Assembly (NCBI RefSeq): GCF_004345425.1
Contig: NZ_SLVP01000001.1
Span: 992,001 to 1,056,000, forward strand
Direction: 5' to 3'
From: Paenibacillus sp. BK033
GTDB lineage: Bacteria; Bacillota; Bacilli; Paenibacillales; Paenibacillaceae
Length of the DNA: 64,000 nt
The notes under the pieces were generated by a model. The model worked only from the letters and a program-made list of their open reading frames with translations, did no database searches and was not told where the DNA came from. Every line of letters begins with the position of its first letter. Positions within the stretch are counted from its first letter, which is position 1. The translations under genes and the position numbers were made by a program. Below are positions 1-8,641 of the stretch, piece after piece.

Positions 1-354
1 GCCGATTTGTACGAGGCTTCCCAGGTGGACGGAGCCGGTAAGCTGCGGCAATTTTTCCGGATTACGCTGCCGTTGCTGTCGCCGGTCATTTTCTTCAACC
101 TGATCATGAGCATTATCAACTCCTTCCAGGCGTTTACGCCGGCCTTCATGATTGGAGACGGGCGTGGAGGACCGCTCGATGCGACGATGTTCTACACACT
201 GTATCTGTATTTGAAAGGCTTCTCGTATTTCGATATGGGTTACGCCTCCGCGCTTGCCTGGATTATGCTTCTCATCATTGCCATCTTCACGGCCATCGTG
301 TTCGTCACCTCGAAGTATTGGGTGTTCTACGGCGACGGCAAGGAAGGGAGGTAG
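1..354 (+). CDS. Sugar ABC transporter permease (CUT1), 3' part
   Basis: This is the C-terminal part of a membrane permease whose start lies before the window; the frame is open from base 1. The visible segment begins with the EAA-loop hallmark (YEASQVDGAGKLRQFFRI, about residues 3-20), the cytoplasmic helix that docks onto the ATPase of binding-protein-dependent importers. Hydrophobic spans follow, including LLSPVIFFNLIMSIINSF and a last helix near the C terminus. It ends 6 bp before the next permease, so the two form the usual MalF/MalG-type pair. No ATPase gene is visible; firmicutes commonly share one MsmX-type ATPase between such systems, so that is the likely arrangement here (inference). 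The substrate cannot be read from the sequence. Confidence 0.93.
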   Translation, partial: ADLYEASQVDGAGKLRQFFRITLPLLSPVIFFNLIMSIINSFQAFTPAFMIGDGRGGPLDATMFYTLYLYLKGFSYFDMGYASALAWIMLLIIAIFTAIVFVTSKYWVFYGDGKEGR

Positions 355-360
355 ACAAGC

Positions 361-1200
361 ATGACGATGCGGCATAACCTGTCTCGTCTCGCCAGACATC
401 TCATCATCATCCTAATCGGCATAGGCATGCTCTATCCGGTGCTGTGGCTGGTCGCGAGCTCGTTCAAACCGAATACGATGATTTTCACGAACACAAGCCT
501 CTGGCCGGCAGCATTCACGCTCGACAATTACGTCAACGGCTGGCGCGGACTCAATGGCGTATCCTTCAGCAAGTTCTTCATGAACTCGGCGCTCATCTCG
601 GTTATGAGCGTGCTGGGCAATGTGCTCACCTGTTCGCTGGCGGCATTTGCCTTCGGACGACTTGAGTTCCGGATGAAAAAAGTATGGTTCGCCTTGATGC
701 TCGTCACGATCATGCTGCCTTATCACGTGACGCTCGTACCGCAGTATATGATCTACAACGAGTTCCAGTGGATCAATACGTATTTCCCGCTGATCCTGCC
801 TAAATGGCTGGCCCATGACTCGTTCTTCATCCTGCTCATGGTACAGTTCATCCGCGGCATCCCGCGCGAGCTCGACGAGAGCGCACGGATCGACGGCTGC
901 AGCCAGCGGCAAATTTATTGGCGCATCATTCTGCCGCTCCTCGTACCCGCGCTCATTACGACGGCGATCTTTACGTTCATCTGGTCGTGGGACGATTTCT
1001 TCAGTCAAATGATTTACTTGAGCGATATCCGCCTGTTCACGGTACAGCTCGGCATCCGTTCCTTGTTCGATCCGTCCGGGCAATCCGATTGGGGGGCACT
1101 GCTGGCGATGTCGGCCTTGTCGCTCCTGCCGATCACGGCCATTTTCCTCCTGTTCCAGCGGTATTTCCTCGAGGGGATTGCGACGACCGGCTTAAAGTAA
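361..1200 (+). CDS. Sugar ABC transporter permease (CUT1, MalG-type)
   Basis: A 279-residue inner-membrane permease of normal family length. About six hydrophobic helices are visible, and the EAA loop (ELDESARIDGCSQRQIYWRI) lies near residues 170-190, typical of the MalG half of carbohydrate importers. The ATG at 361 follows the GGAAGGGAGG site at the end of the preceding permease gene, 6 bp after its stop. It should form a heterodimer with the upstream permease and receive sugar from the binding lipoprotein encoded next. A long open frame on the opposite strand inside this gene is a codon-bias shadow. Confidence 0.95.
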   Translation: MTMRHNLSRLARHLIIILIGIGMLYPVLWLVASSFKPNTMIFTNTSLWPAAFTLDNYVNGWRGLNGVSFSKFFMNSALISVMSVLGNVLTCSLAAFAFGRLEFRMKKVWFALMLVTIMLPYHVTLVPQYMIYNEFQWINTYFPLILPKWLAHDSFFILLMVQFIRGIPRELDESARIDGCSQRQIYWRIILPLLVPALITTAIFTFIWSWDDFFSQMIYLSDIRLFTVQLGIRSLFDPSGQSDWGALLAMSALSLLPITAIFLLFQRYFLEGIATTGLK

Positions 1201-1278
1201 GACCCACCTGAAAAAATCGATAACGAAGAGCCGAAGGACTCTCATTCTCGCGTAACGGGACTTCAGCTACGATAGAAT

Positions 1279-1293
1279 TGCAAGCGGTTAACA
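1279..1293 (+). promoter_or_regulatory. Possible catabolite-responsive element (cre-like)
   Basis: TGCAAGCGGTTAACA resembles the CcpA operator consensus TGNAANCGNTTNCA, with one extra base in the right half. It lies 33-47 bp upstream of the binding-protein start at 1326, just before a TATAAT at 1306-1311, a sensible place for glucose repression of a sugar importer. The extra base weakens the match. This is a motif observation only. Confidence 0.35.
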
Positions 1294-1325
1294 CTAAAAC
1301 GTTCTTATAATGGGAGAGCAGCGAT

Positions 1326-2696
1326 ATGAAAAAATCGATGTTAGCATTGACGCTTACGGCGCTAATGACCGTAATGGCCGCTTGTTCGGGAACAAGCGGC
1401 GGACCTTCAGCAGGGGGAGAGTCGTCGAATAACGGTTCCTCCAATCAAGGGGTGACGAACACAAAGCAGCCGGCCGAGGGAGGGGAGGCATCAGACGATC
1501 AGGTCGAGCTTCGCGTCATGTGGTGGGGCGATCAAGCCCGTGCCGACCGGACGAACGAGGCGCTGAAAATCTTCATGGAGAAAAACCCCGATATTAAAGT
1601 TATTGGCGAATTTGCGCCAAGCTCCGGTTATTTCGATAAGCTTAACACGCAGCTGGCTTCCGGAACGGCACCGGATGTTTTCTTCCTTGGCGGGAATGTG
1701 GTCGACTATGCGAAAAAAGGCGTCCTGCTTGACCTCAGCCCATATATCGACAAGGAGCTCAACCTGAAGGATATGGACAAAGCAATGATTGAATACGGCA
1801 CGCTGGACGGCAAGCTGCAGCATATCTCGGCCGGCGCCAATGCGAGGGGCATTCTGATTAATACAACGATGTTCGAGAAAGCGGGCATTCCGGTTCCGCA
1901 GGACGGCTGGACGTGGGACGACTATGCGGCGATCAGCAAGCAGATCTCCGATAAACTCGGCAAAGGCTTTTACGGCACCTATAACTTCACCGTGGATGGC
2001 TTCGATATTTATCTGAAGCAAAATGGCAAGCAGCTCTACGATATGGCGAACAATCAGCTTGGCTTCGCGGAAGCGGATATCCGGCCATGGTTTGATTACT
2101 GGCAGAAGACCTCCGAGGCAGGCGGCGTCGTAACGCCGGAGCTCCAAGTGTCGAATCCGCCAACCGATACGGGCAAATCGCTCTTGCTTACGGGCAAGGT
2201 GGCCATGACGCTTGCCGCGTCCAACCAGCTAACCGCCATGCAAGGACTGACGCAGGATAAGCTGACGCTTGTGCAGGTGCCGCGCGGCCCGAAAGGAACC
2301 GGCGTCGTGTTTGAATCGAGCCAGGGGATGTCCGGCTATGCCAAAACCGAGCATCCCGCCGAAGCCGCGCGTCTCATGAGTTTCTGGATCAATGATCCGG
2401 ATGCGGCGAAAATCCTGGGCAATGACCGCGGCGTGCCGGTCACGGCCGCCAACCGCACGCTGCTCGAAGGCGAAGCAAACGAAATCGACAGCCTCATTTA
2501 CGATTACACGAGCCGCGTCTCCAAACAAGCGGAGACCGAGCCGTTCGCCGTCAGCTACAACCTGCCGGGCTTCTCCGAGTTCTCGAAGCTAGCCGAGACC
2601 ACCGTGCAGGAAATCGGCTTTGGCCGGAAAAAAGTCGAGCAAGCCGTAACCGACTTCTACAGCGGAACGGTTAAGATATTCGACAGCAACAAGTAA
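1326..2696 (+). CDS. Extracellular sugar-binding lipoprotein
   Basis: A 456-residue solute-binding protein of ABC family 1. The N terminus is a lipoprotein signal: a KK-rich start, a hydrophobic stretch and a lipobox ending MAAC with the acylated Cys at residue 20. A low-complexity Gly/Ser/Asn linker follows (about residues 21-60), then the mature fold beginning ELRVMWWGDQARADRT, a common start for this family. The ATG lies 8 bp after GGGAGAG. It probably captures an oligosaccharide for the two permeases upstream. The order permease-permease-binding protein is reversed from the second operon in this window. A terminator-like hairpin follows the gene. Confidence 0.95.
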   Translation: MKKSMLALTLTALMTVMAACSGTSGGPSAGGESSNNGSSNQGVTNTKQPAEGGEASDDQVELRVMWWGDQARADRTNEALKIFMEKNPDIKVIGEFAPSSGYFDKLNTQLASGTAPDVFFLGGNVVDYAKKGVLLDLSPYIDKELNLKDMDKAMIEYGTLDGKLQHISAGANARGILINTTMFEKAGIPVPQDGWTWDDYAAISKQISDKLGKGFYGTYNFTVDGFDIYLKQNGKQLYDMANNQLGFAEADIRPWFDYWQKTSEAGGVVTPELQVSNPPTDTGKSLLLTGKVAMTLAASNQLTAMQGLTQDKLTLVQVPRGPKGTGVVFESSQGMSGYAKTEHPAEAARLMSFWINDPDAAKILGNDRGVPVTAANRTLLEGEANEIDSLIYDYTSRVSKQAETEPFAVSYNLPGFSEFSKLAETTVQEIGFGRKKVEQAVTDFYSGTVKIFDSNK

Positions 2697-2746
2697 GGGG
2701 TTACTGCGCTGACTGGCGAACCAACCGTCGCTTAGCGTTGGCTAGA

Positions 2747-2776
2747 AAGGCAGGCTGAGGGCCTGCCTTTTGATTT
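2747..2776 (+). terminator. Intercistronic hairpin with T-run
   Basis: Ten-base arms AAAGGCAGGC and GCCTGCCTTT with a short loop are followed by TTTTGATTTT. It lies between the binding-protein gene and the glycosidase gene, so it may end most transcripts or protect the 3' end of the abundant binding-protein message while allowing readthrough. Confidence 0.6.
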
Positions 2777-2832
2777 TGAAGGCGTGCGCTTTGATTCCCT
2801 CCCATGGAAGGGTGAAGGAGGTTAACCTTTAT

Positions 2833-4479
2833 ATGATGAAAGAACATTTGCTAGACAGACTCCGCAGTTTGGATGCGGCTAGCAGAATCGGCGAATTTAA
2901 GAAAGAATCCGACGCGGCGGTGCTGGCGGAGTGGGAGAGCTCCGGAGTCCGGTTCGCGTCCACGGGCCGGCTGGAGACGGTCTACTATAACGCGCTAAGC
3001 AAACTGCTGGACTGCATCGTGCCAACAGGCGGTCCTATGCCAATTCTGCATGAAGGCGGCATTTATCTCGGCTGTTGGATGGAGAGCACGGGCACCATTA
3101 ACGCGGAGCTGCTGTCCCGCTTCATACCATCGGTGTCGGAATCGACTTATCGCGCATTTGCAACGCACCAGCGCGAGGACGGGCTGATGCCGTACAAAAT
3201 TACCGCTGACGGACCGGTATTCCGCCAAATCCAGATGGTTACGCCGCTGGCCCGCTGCGTATGGAACCATGCCGCGCTTCATGGCCAAGACGGGGATTTC
3301 TTGCCTGCGATGTACGCGGCCATGAGCCGTCATGACCAGTGGCTTGCCGAGCATCGGGATACGCGAGGGACGGGAGCCGTCGAGGCATTTTGCACATTCG
3401 ATACCGGTCATGATCTGTCTCCGCGTTTCTGGCATGTGCCGGACACGCCGCATCTCGGTTTCCCGGCAAAAGTATACCCGGACTCGCCGATTCTTCCCTT
3501 CATCGCGCCGGATTTGACCGCGAATGTCTACTGTCAGCGTGCCTATTTAGGCAAAATAGCCGAAGTGCTCGGCGGCAGCGGAGCGGAATGGAGGGAGAAG
3601 GCGGAGCGAAGCCTTCAAAGTCTGTATGCGCAATGCTTCGACGAGGAGGACTACTTCTTCTACGACAGAGACCGTCAAGGCCGTTTCGTCCGCGTCCAAT
3701 CTGACGTGTTGTTGCGCGTCATGGCCTGCGAGGTAGGCGACAAGGCGTTCTTTGACGCGATGCTGGAGCGGTATTTGCTGAATACGCGCAAGTTTTTTGC
3801 CAAATATCCGTTCACCTCGATGGCGATGGACGACCCGCGGTTTGACCCCTTCTCGAGCTATAACAGCTGGGGAGGCCCGACCAATTTCTTGAGCCTGATC
3901 CGCGCTCCGCACGCCTTCGAACATCATGGCCGACATGTGGAGCTTACGTGGGTGATGTACCCGATTCTGGCCGCGATTGCGAATATGAAGCGCTTCGGGC
4001 AATGCCTCAGTCCTTGGACGGGGGAAGAGGGTTTTACGGAATCGTATTCGCCTGCCATTCTGTGCGTGCTTGATTACGTGGAGCGTCTGTGCGGCATTAT
4101 GCCAACGCCGGAGGGGGAGCTGTGGTTCAGCGGTCTGGTGCCGTACGACTTCGACCACGGCGAGGAGATCGCCCATCATACCGCATACTCGCGCACCGTT
4201 GACGGAATAACCTTTGAGCTGGTCAACCTGCCGGAAGAAAGCGAAATTCTGAAAGACGGGAAAAGCATGGCAAGATTCCCTGCGGGCGTAAGGATTATTG
4301 CAGATCGCAAGGGCTTGCTGAAAGGAGTGCTTGGGTTAAGCGCGCGGACAGTCGAAGGAACGCTTTTCTACAGGGGCATGGAGTTGCCGTTTACTGTCAA
4401 GGGAAACGAACTGCTTGCCTTCGATGATGGGGTGATGCGGAAGAAGCGTGACATCGGGTTGATTTTTCCGACCTATTGA
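2833..4479 (+). CDS. Six-hairpin-like glycoside hydrolase (MGH1/GH63-like)
   Basis: A 548-residue cytoplasmic protein without a signal peptide. It is rich in Trp, Tyr and acidic residues, with stretches such as SYNSWGGPTNFL and PWTGEEGFTESYSPA that resemble alpha/alpha-barrel glycosidases of the MGH1/GH63 type, though I cannot name the exact family. The ATG at 2833 is preferred over upstream starts because GAAGGAGG ends about 10 bp before it. Its position after a sugar importer suggests it trims the imported oligosaccharide. Its stop overlaps the start of a decayed GH43 gene (TGATG), so the two were once translationally coupled. Confidence 0.7.
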   Translation: MMKEHLLDRLRSLDAASRIGEFKKESDAAVLAEWESSGVRFASTGRLETVYYNALSKLLDCIVPTGGPMPILHEGGIYLGCWMESTGTINAELLSRFIPSVSESTYRAFATHQREDGLMPYKITADGPVFRQIQMVTPLARCVWNHAALHGQDGDFLPAMYAAMSRHDQWLAEHRDTRGTGAVEAFCTFDTGHDLSPRFWHVPDTPHLGFPAKVYPDSPILPFIAPDLTANVYCQRAYLGKIAEVLGGSGAEWREKAERSLQSLYAQCFDEEDYFFYDRDRQGRFVRVQSDVLLRVMACEVGDKAFFDAMLERYLLNTRKFFAKYPFTSMAMDDPRFDPFSSYNSWGGPTNFLSLIRAPHAFEHHGRHVELTWVMYPILAAIANMKRFGQCLSPWTGEEGFTESYSPAILCVLDYVERLCGIMPTPEGELWFSGLVPYDFDHGEEIAHHTAYSRTVDGITFELVNLPEESEILKDGKSMARFPAGVRIIADRKGLLKGVLGLSARTVEGTLFYRGMELPFTVKGNELLAFDDGVMRKKRDIGLIFPTY

Positions 4480-4795
4480 TGACAAATATTCGTGAAGAAA
4501 TTGATATTATGCGTAGTAAAATCGATATTCAGATCCGAGATCCGTACGTACTGCCGCTTGAACGCAACGGGGAACAGTTGTTTTACTTGTCCGGCAGCAC
4601 CGATGCGAATATAGGGGCAAAGGAACCGGCTTCGATGCGTATGTAAGCCGGGATTTGACTGCATGGGAGGGCCCATACCCCGTCTATCGGCCGCAGGATG
4701 ACTTTTTCACCTAGCAGAAATTCTGGGCGCATGAAGTCCATGCGTATGGTGGCCGCGTTTATATGTTCGCCACCTTCCGCCGGAATAGTCGTAGA
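4479..4795 (+). pseudogene. Decayed GH43-type glycosidase fragment
   Basis: An ATG at 4479 overlaps the stop of the preceding gene. The frame reads IDIQIRDPYVLPLERNG and LFYLSGSTDAN, typical of the start of GH43-like five-bladed propeller glycosidases. At about 4614-4618 the homology moves to another frame (GKGTGFDAYVSRDLTAWEGP), then meets an in-frame TAG at 4712-4714, then resumes (FWAHEVHAYGGRVYMFATF) until about 4795. So there is one frameshift, one nonsense codon and a missing 3' part. The family call rests on motif memory: RDPYVLP, FDAYVSRDL, and the FW..EVH and YYMFATF-type blocks. It was probably the second glycosidase of the upstream operon. Confidence 0.72.
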
Positions 4796-4797
4796 CT

Positions 4798-4834
4798 AAA
4801 AAAAAGATGTAGACTGCGGCAGCAGTCCATCTTT
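4798..4834 (-). terminator. Hairpin with T-run on the minus strand
   Basis: AAAGATG, GACTGC, a GGCA loop, GCAGTC and CATCTTT form a strong stem at 4803-4834. On the minus strand it is followed by eight Ts (4805 down to 4798). It would stop leftward transcription coming from the AraC gene and sits exactly at the broken end of the GH43 relic. Confidence 0.55.
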
Positions 4835-4995
4835 AAGTTAATTGGAAAACTACCACGGATTTTAGTTGGCATTGTTCAACGTGGGGATATAAACCCTGGA
4901 GCTCTTACTATGAATTTTACGCTTAGCGTGTCCAAGACAGCAACTGATATCTTGATAATGCACGAATGTCGGATGGCAAGAACATATATACTACG

Positions 4996-5021
4996 AAAGC
5001 CGCATAAACTGCGGCTTTTTT
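4996..5021 (+). terminator. Intrinsic terminator
   Basis: AAAGCCGCA, a TAAAC loop and TGCGGCTTT run into six Ts. It probably ended the original glycosidase operon before its last gene decayed. Confidence 0.65.
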
Positions 5022-5023
5022 AT

Positions 5024-5069
5024 TGTATAGAAGTTCTTGTCGTTTTCTCAAGACAAGAACTTCTATACA
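5024..5069. repeat. Perfect 18-bp inverted repeat
   Basis: TGTATAGAAGTTCTTGTC at 5024-5041 is matched by its exact complement at 5052-5069, with a 10-base spacer. There is no T-run on either side, so it is not a simple terminator. It sits between the plus-strand terminator and the 3' end of the AraC gene. Confidence 0.7.
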
Positions 5070-5156
5070 GCCCCGTGATCCTCGGAAATGAACGGTTTAT
5101 GATGCCCAGCAGCGCAAAATGCCTTACCACGTACAGAGGCAACGAGAAGACCCGGA

Positions 5157-5969
5157 TTAAAAGTACCTTGCGTGAGGTTTGGTAAGGGCAGCCTCGGCTG
5201 ATCCGTTCAACCGGTAAGCGGACGGGGACAAGGACGTATGCTTTTTGAACATGCGGTAGAAGTAGGAGTGGTCGTAATAACCGAGGAACGTGGCAATTTC
5301 GGATACCGTTAGATCTGAACCGCCGAGCAGCCGGCAAGCTTCCTTCATCCGAAGCTGGTGCATGTACTGGATCGGGGACAATCCCATGACCTCGCGAAAG
5401 AGCGAGATCGTGTAATTCGGGGACCGTTGGATAAGTCCGGCCAGCTGGTCGATCGGGATGGCATCCCGGTAATGCTCCACCATAAACTGCTGGAGCTTCC
5501 CGGCAAGCTTGAGCTTATTGGGCGCGATGTCTGAGCTTTCCATCTCACGTGTGGCAATGCCGATGATCTCCTGCACAATTCCGGTGGAGACCATCCGGCG
5601 ATTCTTCCCTTCTACGGTCCATTCCCGGTACAGCCGCTCGAAGCGGTGCCGGATATATTCGAAGCTGCGCAGCTTGCCCATACGGAATTCGGACCTTGCC
5701 AGAAGCTCAATCTCGCCGGCTTCTTCCTCGCCATAGTTGAACAGCAATGTTAGCTTGGCGTGCTCCCCTTCGTAATTCTCGCTAGCCCGCCACGATCCCG
5801 CAGGGATGAAAAGCAGATCGCCTTTGACCGCGATATAGGATTTCTGGTTGACCGTATAGCGGATCTTGCCCTCGGTAATGAGCGCCAGAATATTGCAGGT
5901 CAGCCTGGCCATGCCGTTGCGCCAGTTTGGGATACGGTTGTCGTAATGAACGGAAATAAGCGATAACAT
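5157..5969 (-). CDS. AraC-family transcriptional regulator
   Basis: A 270-residue regulator. The N-terminal half looks like the cupin-like effector domain (KIRYTVNQKSYIAVKGDLLF near residues 35-55). The C-terminal third carries two helix-turn-helix motifs, with the classic second signature ending HSYFYRMFKKHTSLSPSAYR. I chose the ATG at 5969 because AAGAGG lies about 7 bases before it; a GTG at 6008 would add 13 residues without a site. It is transcribed away from the second sugar-uptake operon, so it most likely activates that operon in response to its sugar (inference from divergence). Confidence 0.9.
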   Translation of the reverse strand: MLSLISVHYDNRIPNWRNGMARLTCNILALITEGKIRYTVNQKSYIAVKGDLLFIPAGSWRASENYEGEHAKLTLLFNYGEEEAGEIELLARSEFRMGKLRSFEYIRHRFERLYREWTVEGKNRRMVSTGIVQEIIGIATREMESSDIAPNKLKLAGKLQQFMVEHYRDAIPIDQLAGLIQRSPNYTISLFREVMGLSPIQYMHQLRMKEACRLLGGSDLTVSEIATFLGYYDHSYFYRMFKKHTSLSPSAYRLNGSAEAALTKPHARYF

Positions 5970-6092
5970 GTCAGCAGCCTCTTTTCTTTTAGAGAGAGAA
6001 TTGTACACGAAGCCGTTGGATTCTACATGACCTGGTCCGGGCGATCGGGTATTATTAGTTTATATCATAGTATACAGGGAGGAATAATATTA

Positions 6093-7598
6093 ATGAAGGG
6101 GTTTGAGCGAAAAAAGAGAACCGCTATCATGCTGCTTGCCGCAATGAGCTTATTGTCGGCATGCTCGTCGAATGCGTCTGCGCCTGCCGAAGGCTCGGAG
6201 CAGACGAGTAACGCGGGAGCAAACACGGGGCAGGCCGAGCAAGTGACGCTGCGCGTAATGGATTGGAGCGACAGCACGAAGGCAATCCGGGAGGAGTTCC
6301 ACCGGAAGTTTACGGAGAAATACCCCAATATCAAGATTGAATATACACAGCTAACGATTGACCAGTTCAAGAACACGATTCTAACAGCGGTGAAGTCGGA
6401 AGAGGCGCCGGATCTGTTCCCGATCCCGACCGGCATGAAGCTGGCGACCTTGGTGAAGGACGGCTGGTTCCAGCCGCTTGACCCTTACATCGACGACAGT
6501 TTTAAGAGCTTGTTCATTGATGGGACGTTCCAAGAGGGGACGACGAAGGTGGACGGCAAGATCTATGCGATTCCCGAATCGCTGTCTCTGCCGGGCACGC
6601 TGCTCTTCTACAATAAGAAGCTGTTCCAGGAGGCGGGGCTTGATCCCGAGAAGCCGCCGGCCACGTACGACGAATTCCGCGAAGCCGCCAAGAAAATTAC
6701 GGAAGCGGGCCACGGGAAGTATTATGGCATTATCGAAGGCGGCAAACAGACGAACCGCTGGACGGATGCCGCAAGAGACTGGTCTGCCCTTGCAGGAAGC
6801 GGATTGAACAGCCAGTCGCCGATTAGCCTCGTCACGAAGAAAACGACGTACGATTCGGAGGCCGTGCTGGGTCTATTCGACCTGTTCCAATCGATCGCCA
6901 AGGACGGCAGCTATCATCCGAAGACGATGAGCCTGTCCGCGCCGGAAGCCCGGGCACTATTCGCGCAAGGCCAGGCCGGGTTCATTATTCAAGGCGCCTG
7001 GAATGTCGGGGTATGGAAGCGGGATAACCCGGAGCTTGACTTCGGCGTCGCGCCGCCTCCGGTTCCGGACAGCCGGCAGAAAGGCGCGCTTCCGTTGACC
7101 AGCTCAGGAGGCTGGCTCGGCTTGTCCGCGAAGTCGGAGCATCCGAAGGAAGCAGCGCTCTATCTGAAGGAATACTACGGCGGCGATTTCTTCCAAGCGA
7201 AGAAAGTGGAGACCGGCGATTCCTTCTCCGTCGTTAAAGGCATTAATGAGAAATATGCGACTTCCGAGCAGCTGAAGCAATATTACGATATCGCGAATCA
7301 GTATGGCCGGATGGTCCCGGATCCGAACATCTTGAACCCTGCCGTCTCCGAAGTGTTCGCGGCGTTCAAGGACGTGCATCCAAGCTTGGGCGAGCTGCTG
7401 GCCGGCGTGGTCGGCGGCGCGATCTCGGATGCGCCCAAGAAGCTTCATCAACTGTCCGAGCAGCTGGACCGCGCGTGGTCGGAGGCGATCGAGGCGGCAA
7501 AGAAGAACGGCGCCGCGGTCGACGCCAAGGATTTTGAATTCGCTAATTGGAAGCCGCTGGAGAATTACGAGGCTGATGATTATGCTGCAGCCAAATGA
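6093..7598 (+). CDS. Extracellular sugar-binding lipoprotein
   Basis: A 501-residue family 1 binding protein, longer than the one at 1.3 kb. Its lipobox is LSAC with the lipid-bearing Cys at residue 24, followed by an Ala/Ser/Gly linker and the mature start TLRVMDWSDSTKAIREE. The ATG at 6093 has GGGAGG 10 bp upstream; an earlier in-frame ATG at 6027 lacks a site. It delivers substrate to the two permeases that follow. The downstream sulfatase suggests the ligand may be a sulfated glycan. The C-terminal 50 residues (EAIEAAKKNGAAVDAKDFEF) are charged and probably helical. Confidence 0.93.
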   Translation: MKGFERKKRTAIMLLAAMSLLSACSSNASAPAEGSEQTSNAGANTGQAEQVTLRVMDWSDSTKAIREEFHRKFTEKYPNIKIEYTQLTIDQFKNTILTAVKSEEAPDLFPIPTGMKLATLVKDGWFQPLDPYIDDSFKSLFIDGTFQEGTTKVDGKIYAIPESLSLPGTLLFYNKKLFQEAGLDPEKPPATYDEFREAAKKITEAGHGKYYGIIEGGKQTNRWTDAARDWSALAGSGLNSQSPISLVTKKTTYDSEAVLGLFDLFQSIAKDGSYHPKTMSLSAPEARALFAQGQAGFIIQGAWNVGVWKRDNPELDFGVAPPPVPDSRQKGALPLTSSGGWLGLSAKSEHPKEAALYLKEYYGGDFFQAKKVETGDSFSVVKGINEKYATSEQLKQYYDIANQYGRMVPDPNILNPAVSEVFAAFKDVHPSLGELLAGVVGGAISDAPKKLHQLSEQLDRAWSEAIEAAKKNGAAVDAKDFEFANWKPLENYEADDYAAAK

Positions 7599-7666
7599 TC
7601 TAGGAAGCCAAGCACTGGTGTGGAGGAATGGCGTTATCCCTATTCCTCTCCCTGAAGGAGGACGCC

Positions 7667-8641
7667 ATGAAATTGCAAACTGAAGTATTACCTTCTAAGG
7701 GAACATTGGGACGGGGGCGGACAGCACGATCCCGCCATACTCGTGTCCAGTTTTGGTGCTGGCTGTTCGTGCTGCCGAATCTGACACTGTTCCTCTTGTT
7801 TACGGGCTGGCCGATCGCGGTCAGCTGGTACTATTCGCTGCTGGACTGGTCGGGGCTCGATTCTCGTTCCGCCTTTATCGGTCTCGATAATTTCAAATCG
7901 CTGATCGCCGATTCGTACTTCTGGAAGGCGTACCGAAACACATTTGTCTTTATGCTGGGCGCCGTCCCGCTGCAGATTGGGCTTGCGCTTGCCGCAGCGG
8001 TCATTCTGAATCATCCGAAACTGCGCTTCGCAGCCTTTTACCGTACGGTTATCTTCCTGCCCGTGGTGACGACCGCCTCGATCGTCGGGATTATCATGGT
8101 GTACATCTGGGCGTCCGACGGCGCGGTCAATTGGCTGCTTCAGCGTCTTCACATCCTGAATTCGCCGATCAACTGGCTGGGCGATGCGGATTGGGCGCTG
8201 TTCACGGTCATTATCATCTACGTATGGAAAAATCTCGGCATTAACGTCGTGTACTGGCTAGCCGGTTTGCAGAGCGTTCCGCGCGAACTGCACGAAGCGG
8301 CCAAAGTGGATGGCGCCGGGTTCTTCGCGGTATTCCGGTACATAACGCTGCCGCTAATCGTGCCAATCGGCCTGATCATTCTGCTGCTCGATATCGCAGG
8401 CGCGTTGAAAGTATTCGATCTGGTGAAAACGATGACCGACGGCGGACCTTTCTTCGCTACGGATGTCGTGTCCACCTATATTTACCGTTACGCGTTCTCC
8501 AGCGAGCTCGGCCTGCCTAGACTCGGCTACGCATCGGCGGCGGGCATTCTGTTCGCGGCGACCGTGCTCGCGATTGGCGTCATCCAGCGGCTGTGCACCG
8601 GTCTTGGTAGGCGCGGCAGTGAAAGGAGCGTGAAGCGATGA
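7667..8641 (+). CDS. Sugar ABC transporter permease (MalF-type)
   Basis: A 324-residue permease with about six membrane helices. The EAA loop (ELHEAAKVDGAGFFAVFRYI) lies near residues 205-225. The ATG at 7667 is chosen over 7628 because AAGGAGG ends 5 bp before it. The basic N terminus before the first helix (about residues 15-32) is usual for the family. The gene overlaps the next one by 4 bp (ATGA), so translation is coupled. No ATPase is encoded in the operon. Confidence 0.95.
   Translation: MKLQTEVLPSKGTLGRGRTARSRHTRVQFWCWLFVLPNLTLFLLFTGWPIAVSWYYSLLDWSGLDSRSAFIGLDNFKSLIADSYFWKAYRNTFVFMLGAVPLQIGLALAAAVILNHPKLRFAAFYRTVIFLPVVTTASIVGIIMVYIWASDGAVNWLLQRLHILNSPINWLGDADWALFTVIIIYVWKNLGINVVYWLAGLQSVPRELHEAAKVDGAGFFAVFRYITLPLIVPIGLIILLLDIAGALKVFDLVKTMTDGGPFFATDVVSTYIYRYAFSSELGLPRLGYASAAGILFAATVLAIGVIQRLCTGLGRRGSERSVKR

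Larger units (their letters stand above)
4835..5156. other. Gene-free gap with hairpins
   Basis: No convincing gene is visible here; an open frame running through from the GH43 relic has no recognisable domain and no start signal. The gap holds a plus-strand terminator-like hairpin and a perfect 18-bp inverted repeat, listed separately. The stretch may be eroded remains of the truncated glycosidase locus. Confidence 0.5.

Noticed and set aside
5024-5069. Possible site-specific recombinase target (lox- or FRT-like)
   Set aside because: Arms are 18 bp with a 10-bp spacer and share no sequence with those sites; no recombinase gene is nearby.
4763-5185. 140-codon frame across the glycosidase relic
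   Set aside because: Its first part is simply the continuation of the GH43 relic frame; the rest crosses two hairpins and has no recognisable domain or ribosome site.
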